Origin: Streptomyces sp. RPT161
GTDB lineage: Bacteria > Actinomycetota > Actinomycetes > Streptomycetales > Streptomycetaceae
Direction: 5' to 3'
NCBI RefSeq assembly: GCF_027533845.1
Contig: NZ_JAPZVN010000006.1
Span: forward strand, 247,673 to 311,672
Length of the DNA stretch: 64,000 nt
The notes under the pieces are model-generated. The model saw only the letters and a list, made by a program, of their open reading frames with translations. It was not told where the DNA came from and searched no databases. Position numbers and translations under genes: made by a program. Below, piece after piece: positions 1 to 8,702 of this stretch; position 1 is the stretch's first letter, and each line of letters opens with the position of its first letter.

Positions 1-209
1 TGCTGAGTCTCCGGTGTCAGAAGCACGCCGGGAGCGGTACGGATCGAACCGCACGAGAGCCGAGCGGGCCCTTCCAGCGCGACGTTCCAGCCCGCGTCGA
101 GGGCCAGCGTCAGTTGGTAGTCAACGGTGATCCTGGTAACACCCTGGCCGCGGAGATTCACAGCCCATCGGTCCTCATGTTCGACCGGCCCCGCTTCAGT
201 GCTCATCAT
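1..209 (-). CDS. DUF6188-like protein, partial (runs off left edge)
   Basis: A minus-strand frame opens with ATG at 209 (or 206) and stays open to the window edge, so only about 69 N-terminal residues are visible. It reads DRWAVNLRGQGVTRITVDY followed by a stretch rich in alternating hydrophobic and polar residues that ends at LTPETQ. This resembles the N-terminal half of the small DUF6188 proteins common in Streptomyces, whose function is unknown. The family call is from memory of its pattern and needs the missing C-terminus. GTGGG just upstream of the ATG is a weak ribosome site. Confidence 0.55.
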   Translation of the reverse strand, partial: MMSTEAGPVEHEDRWAVNLRGQGVTRITVDYQLTLALDAGWNVALEGPARLSCGSIRTAPGVLLTPETQ

Positions 210-523
210 CCCACCATGGTGCGTGTCGTTGCAGGTGCCGAGAACTCTCGGCTCCGATCGTTCCGCCCGGGGCCGGTCAACGGTCCCCAGTGATTCCGCC
301 GGAGCCAGTTCCACTGAGAATCCGCGAGCACTGCTCTCGGTCCACATGGCAAACCGGCAGCTCACGCCAAGATCTACAGACAACTACTACGATGCGACAG
401 GATGGTTGCTGTCCCGTCGCACTGCGGTTGGCAGATTCGCAATCTTCCTCCTTCGCAGTGGCAGATACGCGCTGGATTCGAACGGCTTGACCGGCTGTTC
501 CGGCGAGCTGCTTGGATCTCCGT
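210..523. other. Intergenic stretch, no supported gene
   Basis: About 310 bases separate the leftward DUF6188-like gene from the rightward zinc-ribbon gene, so the region probably holds two divergent promoters. Overlapping open frames here have codon use unlike the neighbours and no recognisable motif. I see no convincing operator or RNA. Confidence 0.4.
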
Positions 524-1258
524 ATGACGGATTGGTCGCAACTCAGCCATGCATACGGCTCCGCGGAAGACATACCGGGACTTCTGGAGCGGATCTCATC
601 GGACCCGAGCGCCGAGCTCTGGAACGATCTTTGGTCAGCTCTGTGCCACCAGAGCAGCGTCTACTCGGCGAGCTTCGCGGCACTGCCCTCTCTGACAGCC
701 ATCGCTGAGGAAGAGGACCACAAGGAGCGGCTGAACGCCCTGATGCTGGCAGGCGCGATCATGGCGGGTGCGGAACAACCGCACGGGGCTGGCGACGTTC
801 GAGAGAAGTACGCAGGTGAGGTCGCAGCTCTGCTGCGCGTGGCGAACGAGCACCTGCGCACGCCCACCGACCGTATCGAGTACATCTACCTGCTGGAGGC
901 TGTCTTGGCCTTGGAAGGTGTTCCGGTGTGGAGCCAAGACCTGGCGTGGGGGCTTGTTAACGAGGAGTACGAGGTCTCCTGCCCCGGCTGTGAGACCAGT
1001 CTGTTCATCGTTATAGGCGAGTACGGATACTTCTCCACGAGCGGCGACTACGCCGTGGAGGGCAACGTCGACAAGAGGTCTTTGCGCCCTGCGGTTCCCC
1101 GGGACTTGAAGGGCATCGGCCGCCGCCTCCACAGTGTTGCGCTCGCCGACGGCCGGGATGACGTCGCCGCGGCGATGACCTACCTCTTCGGCCGTGCGGT
1201 CTGCCCCGACTGCGGAACGGACTTCGCAGTGGCCGACCAGGTCGCCGCCAGAGTTTGA
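524..1258 (+). CDS. Conserved zinc-ribbon protein of unknown function
   Basis: The protein has 244 residues if started at ATG 524; a TTG at 512 is also in frame. The first two thirds are helical and acidic, with HEAT-like hydrophobic spacing. The C-terminal third carries two CPxC knuckles (CPGCE near residue 150 and CPDCG near residue 228), which together could bind one zinc. There is no signal peptide or membrane helix, so it should be cytoplasmic. The pattern recalls small Streptomyces proteins found near polymorphic toxin or immunity genes, and the partial DUF6188-like neighbour fits that setting. No enzymatic motif was found and the function is unknown. Confidence 0.75.
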   Translation: MTDWSQLSHAYGSAEDIPGLLERISSDPSAELWNDLWSALCHQSSVYSASFAALPSLTAIAEEEDHKERLNALMLAGAIMAGAEQPHGAGDVREKYAGEVAALLRVANEHLRTPTDRIEYIYLLEAVLALEGVPVWSQDLAWGLVNEEYEVSCPGCETSLFIVIGEYGYFSTSGDYAVEGNVDKRSLRPAVPRDLKGIGRRLHSVALADGRDDVAAAMTYLFGRAVCPDCGTDFAVADQVAARV

Positions 1259-1849
1259 ACCGCCGGGGTCGCCGACTCCGGCGGAAGGCCGCTGCCACGT
1301 TCAGCCATCGGATGCTTTCTGCGGAAGCCATGTCGTTTGAGAACGACGGAGGCCAGAGTTCTCAAACGACATGGCCGCCTCGCCGGCTGGCTGCTCACCA
1401 ACTGCTGGAGGTGGTGGGACAGGACATTTGCGCTGACGCCGGTGCAGGCCAGTTGTGCTTTGACAGCGAACCCAGTCGCTGCGTCATCCAACCCGGTCGA
1501 CGCCGCTGGCGTCGCCTGGGCACACCAGCTTGAGCGGAGCTGTCGATGCTGCTCCTCCGCAGTTGCGGTGCCGACGTGGAGTTCCACGCCGGCAGGCAGC
1601 TCTACCGGCCCCAGCCCCCGCAATGACCGTTGCAAGAGGCCACTTGGAGAGGGGAACGCAACTTCGACATGACCCGCAAAGGCAGCTACCTTCACCTGCT
1701 CTTCGGCGATCGCCCACGGTGGCATAGGAGTTCGTTCAGGCTGAGCTACCCGCGATGGGATGAGTTGGTCATGCCCGACGATTCCTCGCCCTCATGCGTA
1801 AGCCACCGAGCCGGGTCCACACCAGGCACCCTCAAACAGGGAGAGACGC
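1259..1849. other. Intergenic region with one strong hairpin
   Basis: About 590 bases follow the zinc-ribbon gene. Apart from the perfect inverted repeat at 1327-1375, open frames on both strands (for example minus-strand 1180-1725) show mediocre third-position GC and no motifs. I do not call them genes. The last 100 bases probably contain the promoter of the DUF3291 remnant. Confidence 0.4.
1327..1375. repeat. 18-bp perfect inverted repeat; member of a 49-bp hairpin family
   Basis: Arms GCCATGTCGTTTGAGAAC (1327-1344) and its exact complement (1358-1375) flank a 13-base loop containing GGAGGCC. A second element of the same overall length, arm sequence and loop core lies in the opposite orientation at 53401-53451. 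It sits 68 bp downstream of a gene, so it may act as a terminator or transcript-end structure. The lack of a T tract is normal for Streptomyces. Confidence 0.8.
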
Positions 1850-2121
1850 ATGCCCCATCTTGCTCTGCACACATTCGGTGTCCTGAAGTCACCTCTCGCC
1901 GGTCCCGCACCTCTTACGCGGGAGTTCCACGTCAGCGGCGAGGCCATCTACCGGAAGATCAGCCAACACCCCGGATATCTCGCGCATGCTGAAGCCGCAG
2001 ACGGCGTCCGGGGCGCACACTTCGACTTGGACTGGGGTGCATGGGGAGAGTTCGCCGTGCCGACCTGGTATGGCAAGGGCCATACGGTGGAAACCACCGC
2101 CCTGGCCGCGACCTTGGGAAA
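1850..2121 (+). pseudogene. DUF3291-family protein, 3' truncated
   Basis: From ATG 1850, preceded by a good AGGGAGAG ribosome site, the frame reads like the N-terminal 90 residues of a DUF3291 protein (HPGYLAHAEAADG, FDLDWGAWGEFAVPTWYGKG). After ALAATL near 2121 the expected continuation stops and an unrelated tail runs to a stop at 2263. The family is normally about 150-180 residues, so roughly half is missing. The break lies just before the next gene, consistent with a deletion joining two loci. Function of the intact family is unknown. Confidence 0.6.
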
Positions 2122-2219
2122 TGTAGTGGGGCGCTGTCGATCCGGCCACGTCTCGTTCGACGCCATGGTGTGGGGCGCCTTGCCACACGATGACGTGACG
2201 GGACCTGACGAGGGAACAC

Positions 2220-2864
2220 GTGGATCAACTGCTGAGAGTCATGAACTTCAACGTCTCGAGTGACGGAATCGGTGCCGGTGAGCACCAGAGTCTCGAGCGG
2301 CCGTTCGGCCACGACCATCCCGAGAGGCTGTTCGCTTGGGCCGGAGCCACGGCGAGCTGGCCCATGCGCACGGATCCCGGTGGGAGCCGGGGCCTCGACG
2401 ACTACTTCACGCGGGACTTCGCACGCAACATCGGTGCCGAGATCATGGGCCGCAACAAGTTCGGGCCACAGCGCGGGCCGTGGCAGGACCATGACTGGCG
2501 CGGCTGGTGGGGAGAGGAGCCCCCGTTCCGCACGCCGGTGTTCGTCATGACCCACCACATGCGTCCGTCGTTCACACTCTGCGACACCACGTTCCATTTC
2601 GTCGACGGCGACCCGGCCACGGTCCTCGAACGGGCGCGGGGAGCGGCGCAGGGCAAGGACGTCCGGCTTGGCGGCGGGACCACCACCATCCGGCAGTTCC
2701 TTGATGCCGGCCTCATCGACACCATGCATGTGGCGGTCTCGCCGGTAAAGCTCGGGTCGGGACTACGGCTGTGGGAGTCCCCCGATGAGTTGCTCGACCG
2801 GTTCCACCGGGAGGTCGTGCCCAGCCCGAGCGGCGTGACGCACCACTTGTTCTGGCGAAGGTGA
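2220..2864 (+). CDS. Dihydrofolate reductase family protein (RibD C-terminal domain)
   Basis: This 214-residue protein starts at GTG 2220 with GAGGG about 6 bases upstream. It has the RibD_C/YyaP layout: an N-terminal strand MNFNVSSDGIGAG, a central IMGRNKFGP nucleotide-site segment, PVFVMTHH, and the diagnostic GKDVRLGGGTTTIRQFLDAGLID near residues 145-165. The family uses NADPH-like cofactors in riboflavin-type or uncharacterised reductions, and the substrate here is unknown. Length matches the family. It lies immediately after a truncated DUF3291 gene, so its native promoter may have been lost. Confidence 0.85.
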   Translation: MDQLLRVMNFNVSSDGIGAGEHQSLERPFGHDHPERLFAWAGATASWPMRTDPGGSRGLDDYFTRDFARNIGAEIMGRNKFGPQRGPWQDHDWRGWWGEEPPFRTPVFVMTHHMRPSFTLCDTTFHFVDGDPATVLERARGAAQGKDVRLGGGTTTIRQFLDAGLIDTMHVAVSPVKLGSGLRLWESPDELLDRFHREVVPSPSGVTHHLFWRR

Positions 2865-2865
2865 C

Positions 2866-3250
2866 GCGAGGACCCCCTCGAGTTCAGGCTGCGACGGCGA
2901 GGGGGCGTCCGCCCCAGCGGAGGCCCTTCTCGCTGCGGATGTGGGCGTGTTCCTTGCGTTGGGCGGCGGGGTACGTCGGGGTGGCGGGCGTTGGCGTTGC
3001 GCCAGTGCAAGTAGCGGTGCAGGGCCGGGCTGCACCGGGTGGCTGCGCTGGTTGGAGTTGGCCGGGGTGAACTGGCGCAGCCGACCGAAGTGGGCCTTGA
3101 CCGGGTTGGCCCAGGAGGCGTAGGTCGGCGTGAAGCACGGACGGACATGGCAGACAAGGAAACCCCGGCTGTCGAGCCGGTCGAGGACAAGCTGGTGGAC
3201 GAGGTCGTCGAGCGGTTGATGGACCGTGCCGACGCCCGTAGTCGGTGGTG
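2866..3250 (-). pseudogene. IS630-type transposase, C-terminal remnant with frameshifts
   Basis: Minus-strand translation gives pieces of an IS630-family C-terminus in three frames: LVLDRLDSRGFLVCH and ASWANPVKAHFGRLRQFTP in one, YLHWRNANARHPDV in a second and RKEHAHIRSEKGLRWG in a third. Order and spacing follow the family, so one gene has collected at least two frameshifts. The N-terminal half is missing. It is not functional. Confidence 0.65.
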
Positions 3251-3518
3251 ACGGGCGTCGTTGACGTCATATGCGAGACGTCAACTCCCTTGTGTCAACG
3301 GTGGTTTTCAGGACTCTCGGCGCCGGTCGTCGATGATGTGGCGGACGAAGGCGAGGTGATCCGGGTCGTGGCCCGGACTCGGGATGTTCGGGTGCCTCCA
3401 CATCAGGCGGAGCTGCTCGGCCGGCTGCCCCGGTGGTTCGGCGCCCGGTCAACTGAGTTCGCGGTTGGCCGATGGCCGTGGCGGCTGTCTGGGCAGCCGC
3501 CACCGCTCGGACCGGGAT

Positions 3519-3902
3519 TCAGCAGCCGGAGGGACCTTCGCAGCGCAGTGCGCCCCAGGTCTTGACGCCGACCTTGCCGTCGGGGTCCAGTCCCAGATCA
3601 TGTTGAAAGCCCCTGACGACGTCACGGGTGTGCTGCCCGAAGATGCCGTCTATCTCGGAGGGGTCCATCAAGTCCCATTTGGACAGCAGGCATTGCACCT
3701 GGCGGACGCGCGGGCCGCGGTCACCGTACTCGGTCAGCCCGGTGCCGTAGTAGTAGGTGCAACCGAAGTTGTTCCTCGGCGCGTGAGCACGGGCCCCGGA
3801 GTGGGGCTGGGCGATGGCGGGGGCGGAGGTGGCGAGCACGCTCGCGGCCACGATGGCCGCGCTCGCCAGCAGGGCGGGCAGGGATGAGATTCGACGCTTC
3901 AC
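3519..3902 (-). CDS. Small secreted peptidoglycan-binding-domain protein
   Basis: The protein has 127 residues and starts at GTG 3902, with GGAG about 8 bases upstream. Residues 1-30 are a classic signal peptide (KRR, hydrophobic core, ATSAPAIAQ). Mature residues form a PG_binding_1 repeat: GDRGPRVRQVQCLLSKW, IDGIFGQHTRDVVRGFQ, DGKVGVKTWGALRC. The domain binds peptidoglycan noncovalently, so the protein probably sits in or near the cell wall. Cysteines around the domain suggest disulfides in the exported form. It is the first of three neighbouring, separately transcribed secreted-protein genes and has no catalytic domain. Confidence 0.85.
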   Translation of the reverse strand: MKRRISSLPALLASAAIVAASVLATSAPAIAQPHSGARAHAPRNNFGCTYYYGTGLTEYGDRGPRVRQVQCLLSKWDLMDPSEIDGIFGQHTRDVVRGFQHDLGLDPDGKVGVKTWGALRCEGPSGC

Positions 3903-3982
3903 GAGGACGCTCCTTGTGATGTGCGGGTGAGTTGGTGCGGTGTTCCGCCCTTCCCTCGCAAGGGCGGAACACCGAATGCGGA

Positions 3983-4414
3983 TCAGTAGTGGTAGGTCCA
4001 GGCCTTCGCGTACATGGTGTGCTTCTTGCCGTGGATGGTGAGGCGCAGGTAGTACGCCTCGCCCGCCCGTAATTTCTCGGCCACGTCGAGCCGGTACTGC
4101 TGGCCGTTGTTGCAGTAGCCCTCGTTGACGCCCGCTGTCTTCACGACGTGCTTGTCTCGCGTGCGGACGATCTGGGCCTTGATCGTGGCGCCGTCGTGGC
4201 CGTAGCAGCCGAAGTTGACCTCGAGGTTGTTGACGTCCGGAACGAAGTCCGGGGTCGGCCAGTAGGACTGCGCTTCGTGGGTGCTGTCGCTCCACAGGAG
4301 GTGCCAGCCGGCGGCGGGCGCGTTCGGTGCGGCCTGGGCTGGGGCACCGATGGCAAGGCCGGTGCCGAGGGCGAGAGTGGCGGCCGCCGCGGCGATGCCC
4401 TTGCGATGGATCAT
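3983..4414 (-). CDS. Small secreted protein of unknown function
   Basis: This 143-residue protein begins MIHRKGIAAAAATLALGTG and has a signal peptide ending near APAQAA at residue 28. The mature part is rich in aromatics and has two cysteines about 50 residues apart (NFGCYGHDG and EGYCNNGQQ), with beta-rich spacing suggesting a small disulfide-bonded sandwich. GGAGCA lies just upstream of the ATG. It lies between two other secreted-protein genes on the same strand, each with its own gap and probably its own promoter. I recognise no family. Confidence 0.75.
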   Translation of the reverse strand: MIHRKGIAAAAATLALGTGLAIGAPAQAAPNAPAAGWHLLWSDSTHEAQSYWPTPDFVPDVNNLEVNFGCYGHDGATIKAQIVRTRDKHVVKTAGVNEGYCNNGQQYRLDVAEKLRAGEAYYLRLTIHGKKHTMYAKAWTYHY

Positions 4415-4730
4415 GGTGTGCTCCTTCAGTGTGGATGAGGACGGTGCGGGGTGGACTGGTGTGCGGTCCTAACCGCTCAGTGATGGAAGAAGCTGGCGCC
4501 GGACGCCCTGTGCCGACGGTGCGCTCGGCACCTCTCCCCCGTCTGAGTGCCCGGCGCCAGCCACGCATCGAGATTCAGGGGGCCGCGCGTTGTTGCGCAG
4601 CCCTGTACCGCCGCATGCAACAAAAATCCCCGGCAACCGATCGCGGGAGGCAGCGAGGTGAGACTCCCTGCTCACGAGGCACTGCAGCTGGCATGGGGCG
4701 GTGCGTAGGTTGTCGACCGCGGACAGCGGC

Positions 4731-5351
4731 CTACGGCTTCCAGACCGTGCACCCGTTGAGACGCGGAAGCCTGGGGACGTTGGCGCAGGAACGGAACTCC
4801 CGCCCATGGACCCAGTTCACCGCCCAGGTCCAACGATCGTGCGCGCCCTGGCTGCCGTCGACCCAGTAGGGGCCGCACTGGTGCCAGTTGTGCTTGCCGT
4901 CGTCGGACCAGTCCAGCCAGACGACGCTGTTCTTGGGGGCCCGCCAGACGTGGGCCCAGTAAACCGTGCCGTACTTGCTGTCGTGGCCGTACTCGAGGCG
5001 GCTCCAGGCGGTGTCACCAATGGGTTTCGAGGTCGCCAGGTGCCGGTTGGTGGTCCCGTTGACGTTGATGGGCGGGGTGGGCCCGCAGCTGCCGTTGATA
5101 ACGCCGTCGGGCCGGGCGGCGGATGCATGGGCCGGGGCGCCCACCCCGGCTGCCCCGCTGAATGGCCTGACGGCGCCGGCAGTTGCGTTCGCGACGGCAA
5201 CCCTGGTCGGCGCAGCGGCTGTCGCGCCCGATAACGCCGCGACGGCCGGACCGGCCGCTGTCGCCTGGGCGGGCGCTGTCAGGCCCAGGGCTGAAAGCCC
5301 TGCGAGGGTCGTGGTGGCTGCGAGCGCGGTCATGCACTTGCGGACGTTCAT
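4731..5351 (-). CDS. Secreted protein with WxDWSDDG-type C-terminal domain
   Basis: I start this 206-residue protein at ATG 5351 (MNVRKCMTALAA), preceded by an AAGGATGA ribosome site; longer starts lack a signal peptide at the N-terminus. The signal peptide ends near AQATA (residue 33), followed by an Ala-rich linker to about residue 85. The C-terminal domain has four cysteines and the segments LEYGHDSKYGTVYWAHV and VVWLDWSDDG, resembling DUF2690-like surface proteins without being a clear match. It is probably extracellular. Function is unknown. Confidence 0.75.
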   Translation of the reverse strand: MNVRKCMTALAATTTLAGLSALGLTAPAQATAAGPAVAALSGATAAAPTRVAVANATAGAVRPFSGAAGVGAPAHASAARPDGVINGSCGPTPPINVNGTTNRHLATSKPIGDTAWSRLEYGHDSKYGTVYWAHVWRAPKNSVVWLDWSDDGKHNWHQCGPYWVDGSQGAHDRWTWAVNWVHGREFRSCANVPRLPRLNGCTVWKP

Positions 5352-5738
5352 AACTCGGTCATCCTTCCCTTGTGGTGAGTCTGCGCGGTTTACCGTCGAG
5401 CCCTGGCTTGCGAAGACCACGGTGCACGGCAGTTGCCAGGAGAACGAGAGGTGTTCGGCCAGTTGGTGATTTCTCGGGACGTCCCACCTTCTGAACTGCC
5501 GCCACGCGGCATGGCGTGACGCTGTTGCGGGACGGTTAAGGCATGACCCTCGTGATTCGCCGTTTCGACCTTGGATCTTGGGCGGCGCCATCGTCGTCGT
5601 CCCGACGGCCGAGCTCGGGGTAAACCACGGGTTGATTCCGGCGGCGGCCTACCGTCCCGGTTTACGGGACAACTTCTCCGGTGGTCCTCAAGCCTGTCGC
5701 TGACCTGTATTTCTTCAGCTTTTGGAACGACCTCTGGG
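5352..5738. other. Intergenic region upstream of secreted-protein gene
   Basis: About 390 bases contain no supported gene. A 6-bp inverted repeat GTCCCG-N5-CGGGAC lies at 5654-5670. The first 150 bases presumably hold the promoter of the leftward secreted protein. The right end adjoins the scrambled peptidoglycan-binding and transposase fragments. Confidence 0.35.
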
Positions 5739-5882
5739 TCAGTTGCCGTGCAGGGCCTTCCAGGTCCGGGGGCCAACTATGCCGTCGGCATGCAGGTGGC
5801 GCTTGGCCTGGAAGGCCCTCACCGCCTGCTCGGTGGCCGGGCCGAAGTCGCCGTCGACGTTGGCATGTGCGCGGATGGCTGG
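5739..5882 (-). pseudogene. Peptidoglycan-binding domain fragment
   Basis: About 47 C-terminal residues of a PG_binding_1 domain are readable ([31 protein letters not shown]) and end at a proper stop. Upstream the frame dissolves and the neighbouring frame becomes an IS integrase-core remnant. It is therefore the 3' end of a cell-wall-binding protein gene cut by an insertion that later decayed. It is not closely similar to the intact domain at 3519-3902. Confidence 0.65.
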
Positions 5883-5920
5883 GGCGGTCCCAGCAGCGGC
5901 GGCCGACGCGACGTCGGGGT

Positions 5921-6210
5921 CGTCGCTTGCAGGGCGCGGTGAGGCCTTCCGGTGTTGTAGTGGCGGGCGTACTCGGCGAGTACGCGTCGCAGGTGCTGCT
6001 CGTTGTAGATGAGTAGCCGATCGGTGCACTCGGCACGCACGGTGCGTATGAACCTCTCCGCGTGTGCGTTCATCCGCGGAGTCTGCGGAGCACTCTTCAA
6101 GGTCTCGATGCCGTCGGCGGTGGAGACCGCGTCGAAGGTCTGGGTGTAGCGGCTGTCGCGGTCGTGCAGAAGGTAGCGGAAGCCGGCGGCGCGGTCGCCT
6201 GGGTGTACTG
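5921..6210 (-). pseudogene. IS481/IS3-type integrase-core transposase, C-terminal fragment
   Basis: The minus strand reads [19 protein letters not shown], then [32 protein letters not shown] and GRPHRALQ. These are the DDE-motif Asp, the catalytic Glu region and the conserved tail of an rve-fold transposase. The N-terminal HTH region is absent and the extreme C-terminus is replaced by a peptidoglycan-binding fragment. It is an inactive remnant. Confidence 0.75.
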
Positions 6211-6359
6211 ACCGGGGACGTTGATTGAGTGGGTCCCGGACCGGGCGGTGGTTCGCGCGTGGCCTTCGGCATATGCCGACCGGGGTTGAGGTGTGTCGCG
6301 TTTCTGTGCCGGGTGCTGTCCACGGACTGAGTGGACTGCTCGCCGCTCACGCCGCGTAT

Positions 6360-6730
6360 GAGAAGGCGTCCTTGAGGGTTCCGTCGCGGAGGTCCTGGAT
6401 CGTCTTGACCAGGCGTGCGCTGCTGGCCGTGTCGAGGTCTTCGTCGCGTTCGATGGCGACGATGCGCTGGGCTATGCCTCGCTGACGACGGACCTTGCGA
6501 CGTGGAGTGGTCGCGAGTTCGGGCACCTTGACTGCTTGTTCGTTCGTGAGGGCGATCGGGGTCGCCATGTCGGGCGCCTGCTCGTCGACACTGTGGCGGA
6601 TCGGTGCCGCCTGCGGGGTTTGAGGGAGCTGCAGTGGCAGACACCGGTGTGGAACGAGGACGCGATCCGTATCTACCAGCGCCTCGGCGCAATAGACGCG
6701 ACGAAGGCGCGGTTCACCTGGGGCCTGTGA
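6360..6730 (+). pseudogene. GNAT acetyltransferase, 5' truncated
   Basis: A plus-strand frame of about 124 codons ends at 6730 and has no start codon before an upstream in-frame TGA. It contains GNAT motif A ([18 protein letters not shown], with the acetyl-CoA pyrophosphate loop) and motif B ([13 protein letters not shown]). The N-terminal 20-30 residues of a usual 150-residue enzyme are missing. Its 3' end overlaps the convergent Lrp gene by 17 bases. Confidence 0.65.
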
Positions 6731-7211
6731 GCGGCCCCGCCTCGGAAGGGGCACGGGCCGGAGTGATGGGCCGGGTCGGCAGCGGGCTGGAGTAAACGAC
6801 GCTCGTGGTGATCGAGCCCAGGGTGGCCAGTCGACCCGTGATGCGTTCCAGGTCGCGCATGCCCCGCGCGAGGACCTTGAAGATGAAGCAGTCGTCGCCG
6901 GTGACGTGGTGCGCCTCGATGACCTCAGGGGTCGTGTCGATCAGGTCGTGCAGGGGCTTGTAGTTCCCCGAGGGGTAGGCGAGGCGGACGAACGCGGTGA
7001 TCGTGTAGCCGAGGACCTCGGCGTCGAGGGTCGCGGTGTACCCGGTGATGACACCGGCGTCTGTCAGGCGACGGAGCCGGTCGCTGGTAGCCGACGGCGA
7101 CATCGTGACCGCGCGAGCGAGGTCGGCGATGCTCACACGACCGTCCCGCTGCAGCTCAGCAATCAGCGTCTCATCGGTGATATCGAGGCTGACCCGTTCG
7201 TTGTTCGGCAT
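6714..7211 (-). CDS. Lrp/AsnC family transcriptional regulator
   Basis: The protein has 165 residues. An N-terminal winged helix (residues 10-60: LIAELQRDGRVSIADLARAV, SPSATSDRLRRLTDAG) is followed by a RAM/AsnC ligand domain (residues 70-150) containing EAHHVTGDDCFIFKVLARG, the usual effector-pocket segment. Such proteins form octamers that respond to amino acids or related metabolites. It is divergent from the rhodanese gene across a gap of about 93 bp, which makes that gene its most likely target besides itself. Length is normal for the family. Confidence 0.93.
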   Translation of the reverse strand: MPNNERVSLDITDETLIAELQRDGRVSIADLARAVTMSPSATSDRLRRLTDAGVITGYTATLDAEVLGYTITAFVRLAYPSGNYKPLHDLIDTTPEVIEAHHVTGDDCFIFKVLARGMRDLERITGRLATLGSITTSVVYSSPLPTRPITPARAPSEAGPLTGPR

Positions 7212-7304
7212 GAGGCCCAGACTACCGGCGGATCAACGGCGGATCGAGTCTCGTGCCGCTGGTTACCGGTTCCCTCGGGACGTGGGAAGCGGTCGAATAG
7301 AGCC

Positions 7305-7775
7305 ATGAACGAGAACGCCACGGCAGACCAGCCCGCCACCGTCGCCGGCACAGGCCCGCGCGAGACAGCGGGTGCCATCGCCCACTTCAGCGCCAAGCTG
7401 GCCTACGAGACCGACCCGTCCGACCTTGCCGCCCTCCGAGCGGGGGCCGAGCCGCCCATCATCGTGGACACCCGGTCACGGGAGTCCTGGGACCAGGGCC
7501 ACATCCCCGGGGCCATTCACCTGCCCGGCAACCAGATCCCGACGCGAGCAGCGCAGTTGCTTCCCGACCCATCGGCCGACATCGTCGTGTATTGCTGGGG
7601 CCCGGGCTGCAACGGCTCCACCCGCGCGGCGCTGGCGCTGTCACGGCTGGGCTACACGCGCGTGCGCGAGCTGATCGGCGGGTTCGAGTACTGGGCACGC
7701 GAAGGCATGTCCATCCGCACAAGCTCGGGACGCACCCGCCGTCCCGTGGACGACCTCACCGCCCCTATCCGCTGA
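7305..7775 (+). CDS. Rhodanese-like domain protein
   Basis: The 156-residue protein starts at ATG 7305. The single rhodanese domain spans about residues 30-140: IIVDTRSRESWDQGHIPGAIHLP is the CH2A-type motif, and VVYCWGPGCNGSTRAAL carries the active-site Cys97 with a second Cys102 in an 8-residue loop. That loop is longer than the 6-residue loop of classical sulfurtransferases, so the substrate may not be cyanide or thiosulfate. The cytoplasmic protein is divergently arranged with an Lrp regulator, as is often seen for this type. The enzymatic role is inferred from the fold only. Confidence 0.9.
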   Translation: MNENATADQPATVAGTGPRETAGAIAHFSAKLAYETDPSDLAALRAGAEPPIIVDTRSRESWDQGHIPGAIHLPGNQIPTRAAQLLPDPSADIVVYCWGPGCNGSTRAALALSRLGYTRVRELIGGFEYWAREGMSIRTSSGRTRRPVDDLTAPIR

Positions 7776-8026
7776 TGTTGGTGTCTCACCCCAACGCGGC
7801 ACCCAGCCCACGCCACCGCCTGAAAGTTGTCCGTCTCGTCGTCGAGGACGGATGGCCGATCAGCGAGGTCGCGGCCCGCATTTTAGGTGTCCTGGCCCAG
7901 CGTGAAGCGGTGGGTCGACCGCCACCTCGCCGGCGAACCCATGACAGATCGCTTCTCCCGCCCCAGGACCTCTCCGACCAAGTCCGCGGCGAGCAGGCCG
8001 GAGGCCTGTTCAGAGGCTCTGCGTGA
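7774..8026 (+). pseudogene. IS481-type transposase, N-terminal fragment
   Basis: The frame begins MLVSHPNAAPSPRHRLKVV and continues LVVEDGWPISEVAARI, the N-terminal helix-turn-helix of IS481-type transposases. A frameshift near 7888 moves the continuation (SWPSVKRWVDRHLAGEPMTD) into another frame. Only about 80 residues of a usual 320 or more remain. Its start overlaps the stop of the rhodanese gene. Confidence 0.7.
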
Positions 8027-8077
8027 CTTCTGGACCCTACAGGGCGGGCGGTGCGTTGGCGGTCGGCGACTGGGCGG

Positions 8078-8437
8078 TCACGGAGCCCTCCCGGGGATCG
8101 TGCCACCGTGCCCTTCACAGTGGTGCAACTGGGCCAGGGCCTGCCGCAGCCGGTCCGCCGAGATCCCACCGTGGTGCAGCGCGTCGTACACCGAACTGTG
8201 CCGCCGGAGGACCTCCGGCTCCAGCGGCAATTCGACCGACGTCTGCACCGGACCGGCGGTGCACAGCATCGCATCAGCGAGTTCGAACAGCGCATCGCCC
8301 GGACGGTACAGACAAGTGCGCGACTGGCCTCGGAACGCTGCCAGTTCGCGCAGGGCATCGACACCGGGCCGTGGGAGAAGGAAGAGTTGCACCGCGGCCC
8401 TTGCCTGATCAACTGTCAACTCGTGGTGACAAGACAT
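8078..8437 (-). pseudogene. Transposase N-terminal fragment (IS4/IS701-like)
   Basis: Minus-strand ATG 8437 opens MSCHHELTVDQARAAVQLF and continues through LRELAAFRG, DALFELADAMLCTAGPV and YDALHHGGI. This is the N-terminal domain of a large transposase family frequent in Streptomyces. The frame ends after about 119 residues, before the DDE core, so the rest has been lost. Confidence 0.65.
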
Positions 8438-8529
8438 GATCACGCATAGGCCGCCCCGCTGTCCCAAGAACCGCGGATCCATCCTGCTCCCGACCAGCCC
8501 ATGTCGCTTGGAGTGACCGGGAACTCAAA

Positions 8530-8640
8530 ATGCAAGGAACCTGAACGTGTTGCGGGCGGCGAGCTTGATCACGGGGTTGATCCCCTCGCTCTTGGCGTTG
8601 CTGTGCCCGGTGTGGATGAACACCTAGATCTCGGGCCACT
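8530..8640 (-). pseudogene. ISL3-type transposase, C-terminal scrap
   Basis: One minus-strand frame reads VFIHTGHSNAKSEGINPVIK followed by LAARNTF, the conserved C-terminal segment of ISL3 transposases. An in-frame TAG interrupts it just upstream. Only about 35 codons are recognisable. Confidence 0.6.
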
Positions 8641-8702
8641 ACTGAGCTTGTAGTTGTGCTGTCGTAGGGGCTGGCAGTTGGTGATCGTCGCGGTACGTCT
8701 GG

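Noticed and set aside
1180..1725. 181-residue minus-strand ORF
   Set aside because: Third-position GC is only moderate, it overlaps the end of the zinc-ribbon gene and the 18-bp hairpin, and no motif is present.
6347..6568. Minus-strand 73-residue ORF beginning [13 protein letters not shown]
   Set aside because: The plus strand over the same bases encodes clear GNAT motifs A and B, so this is its shadow.
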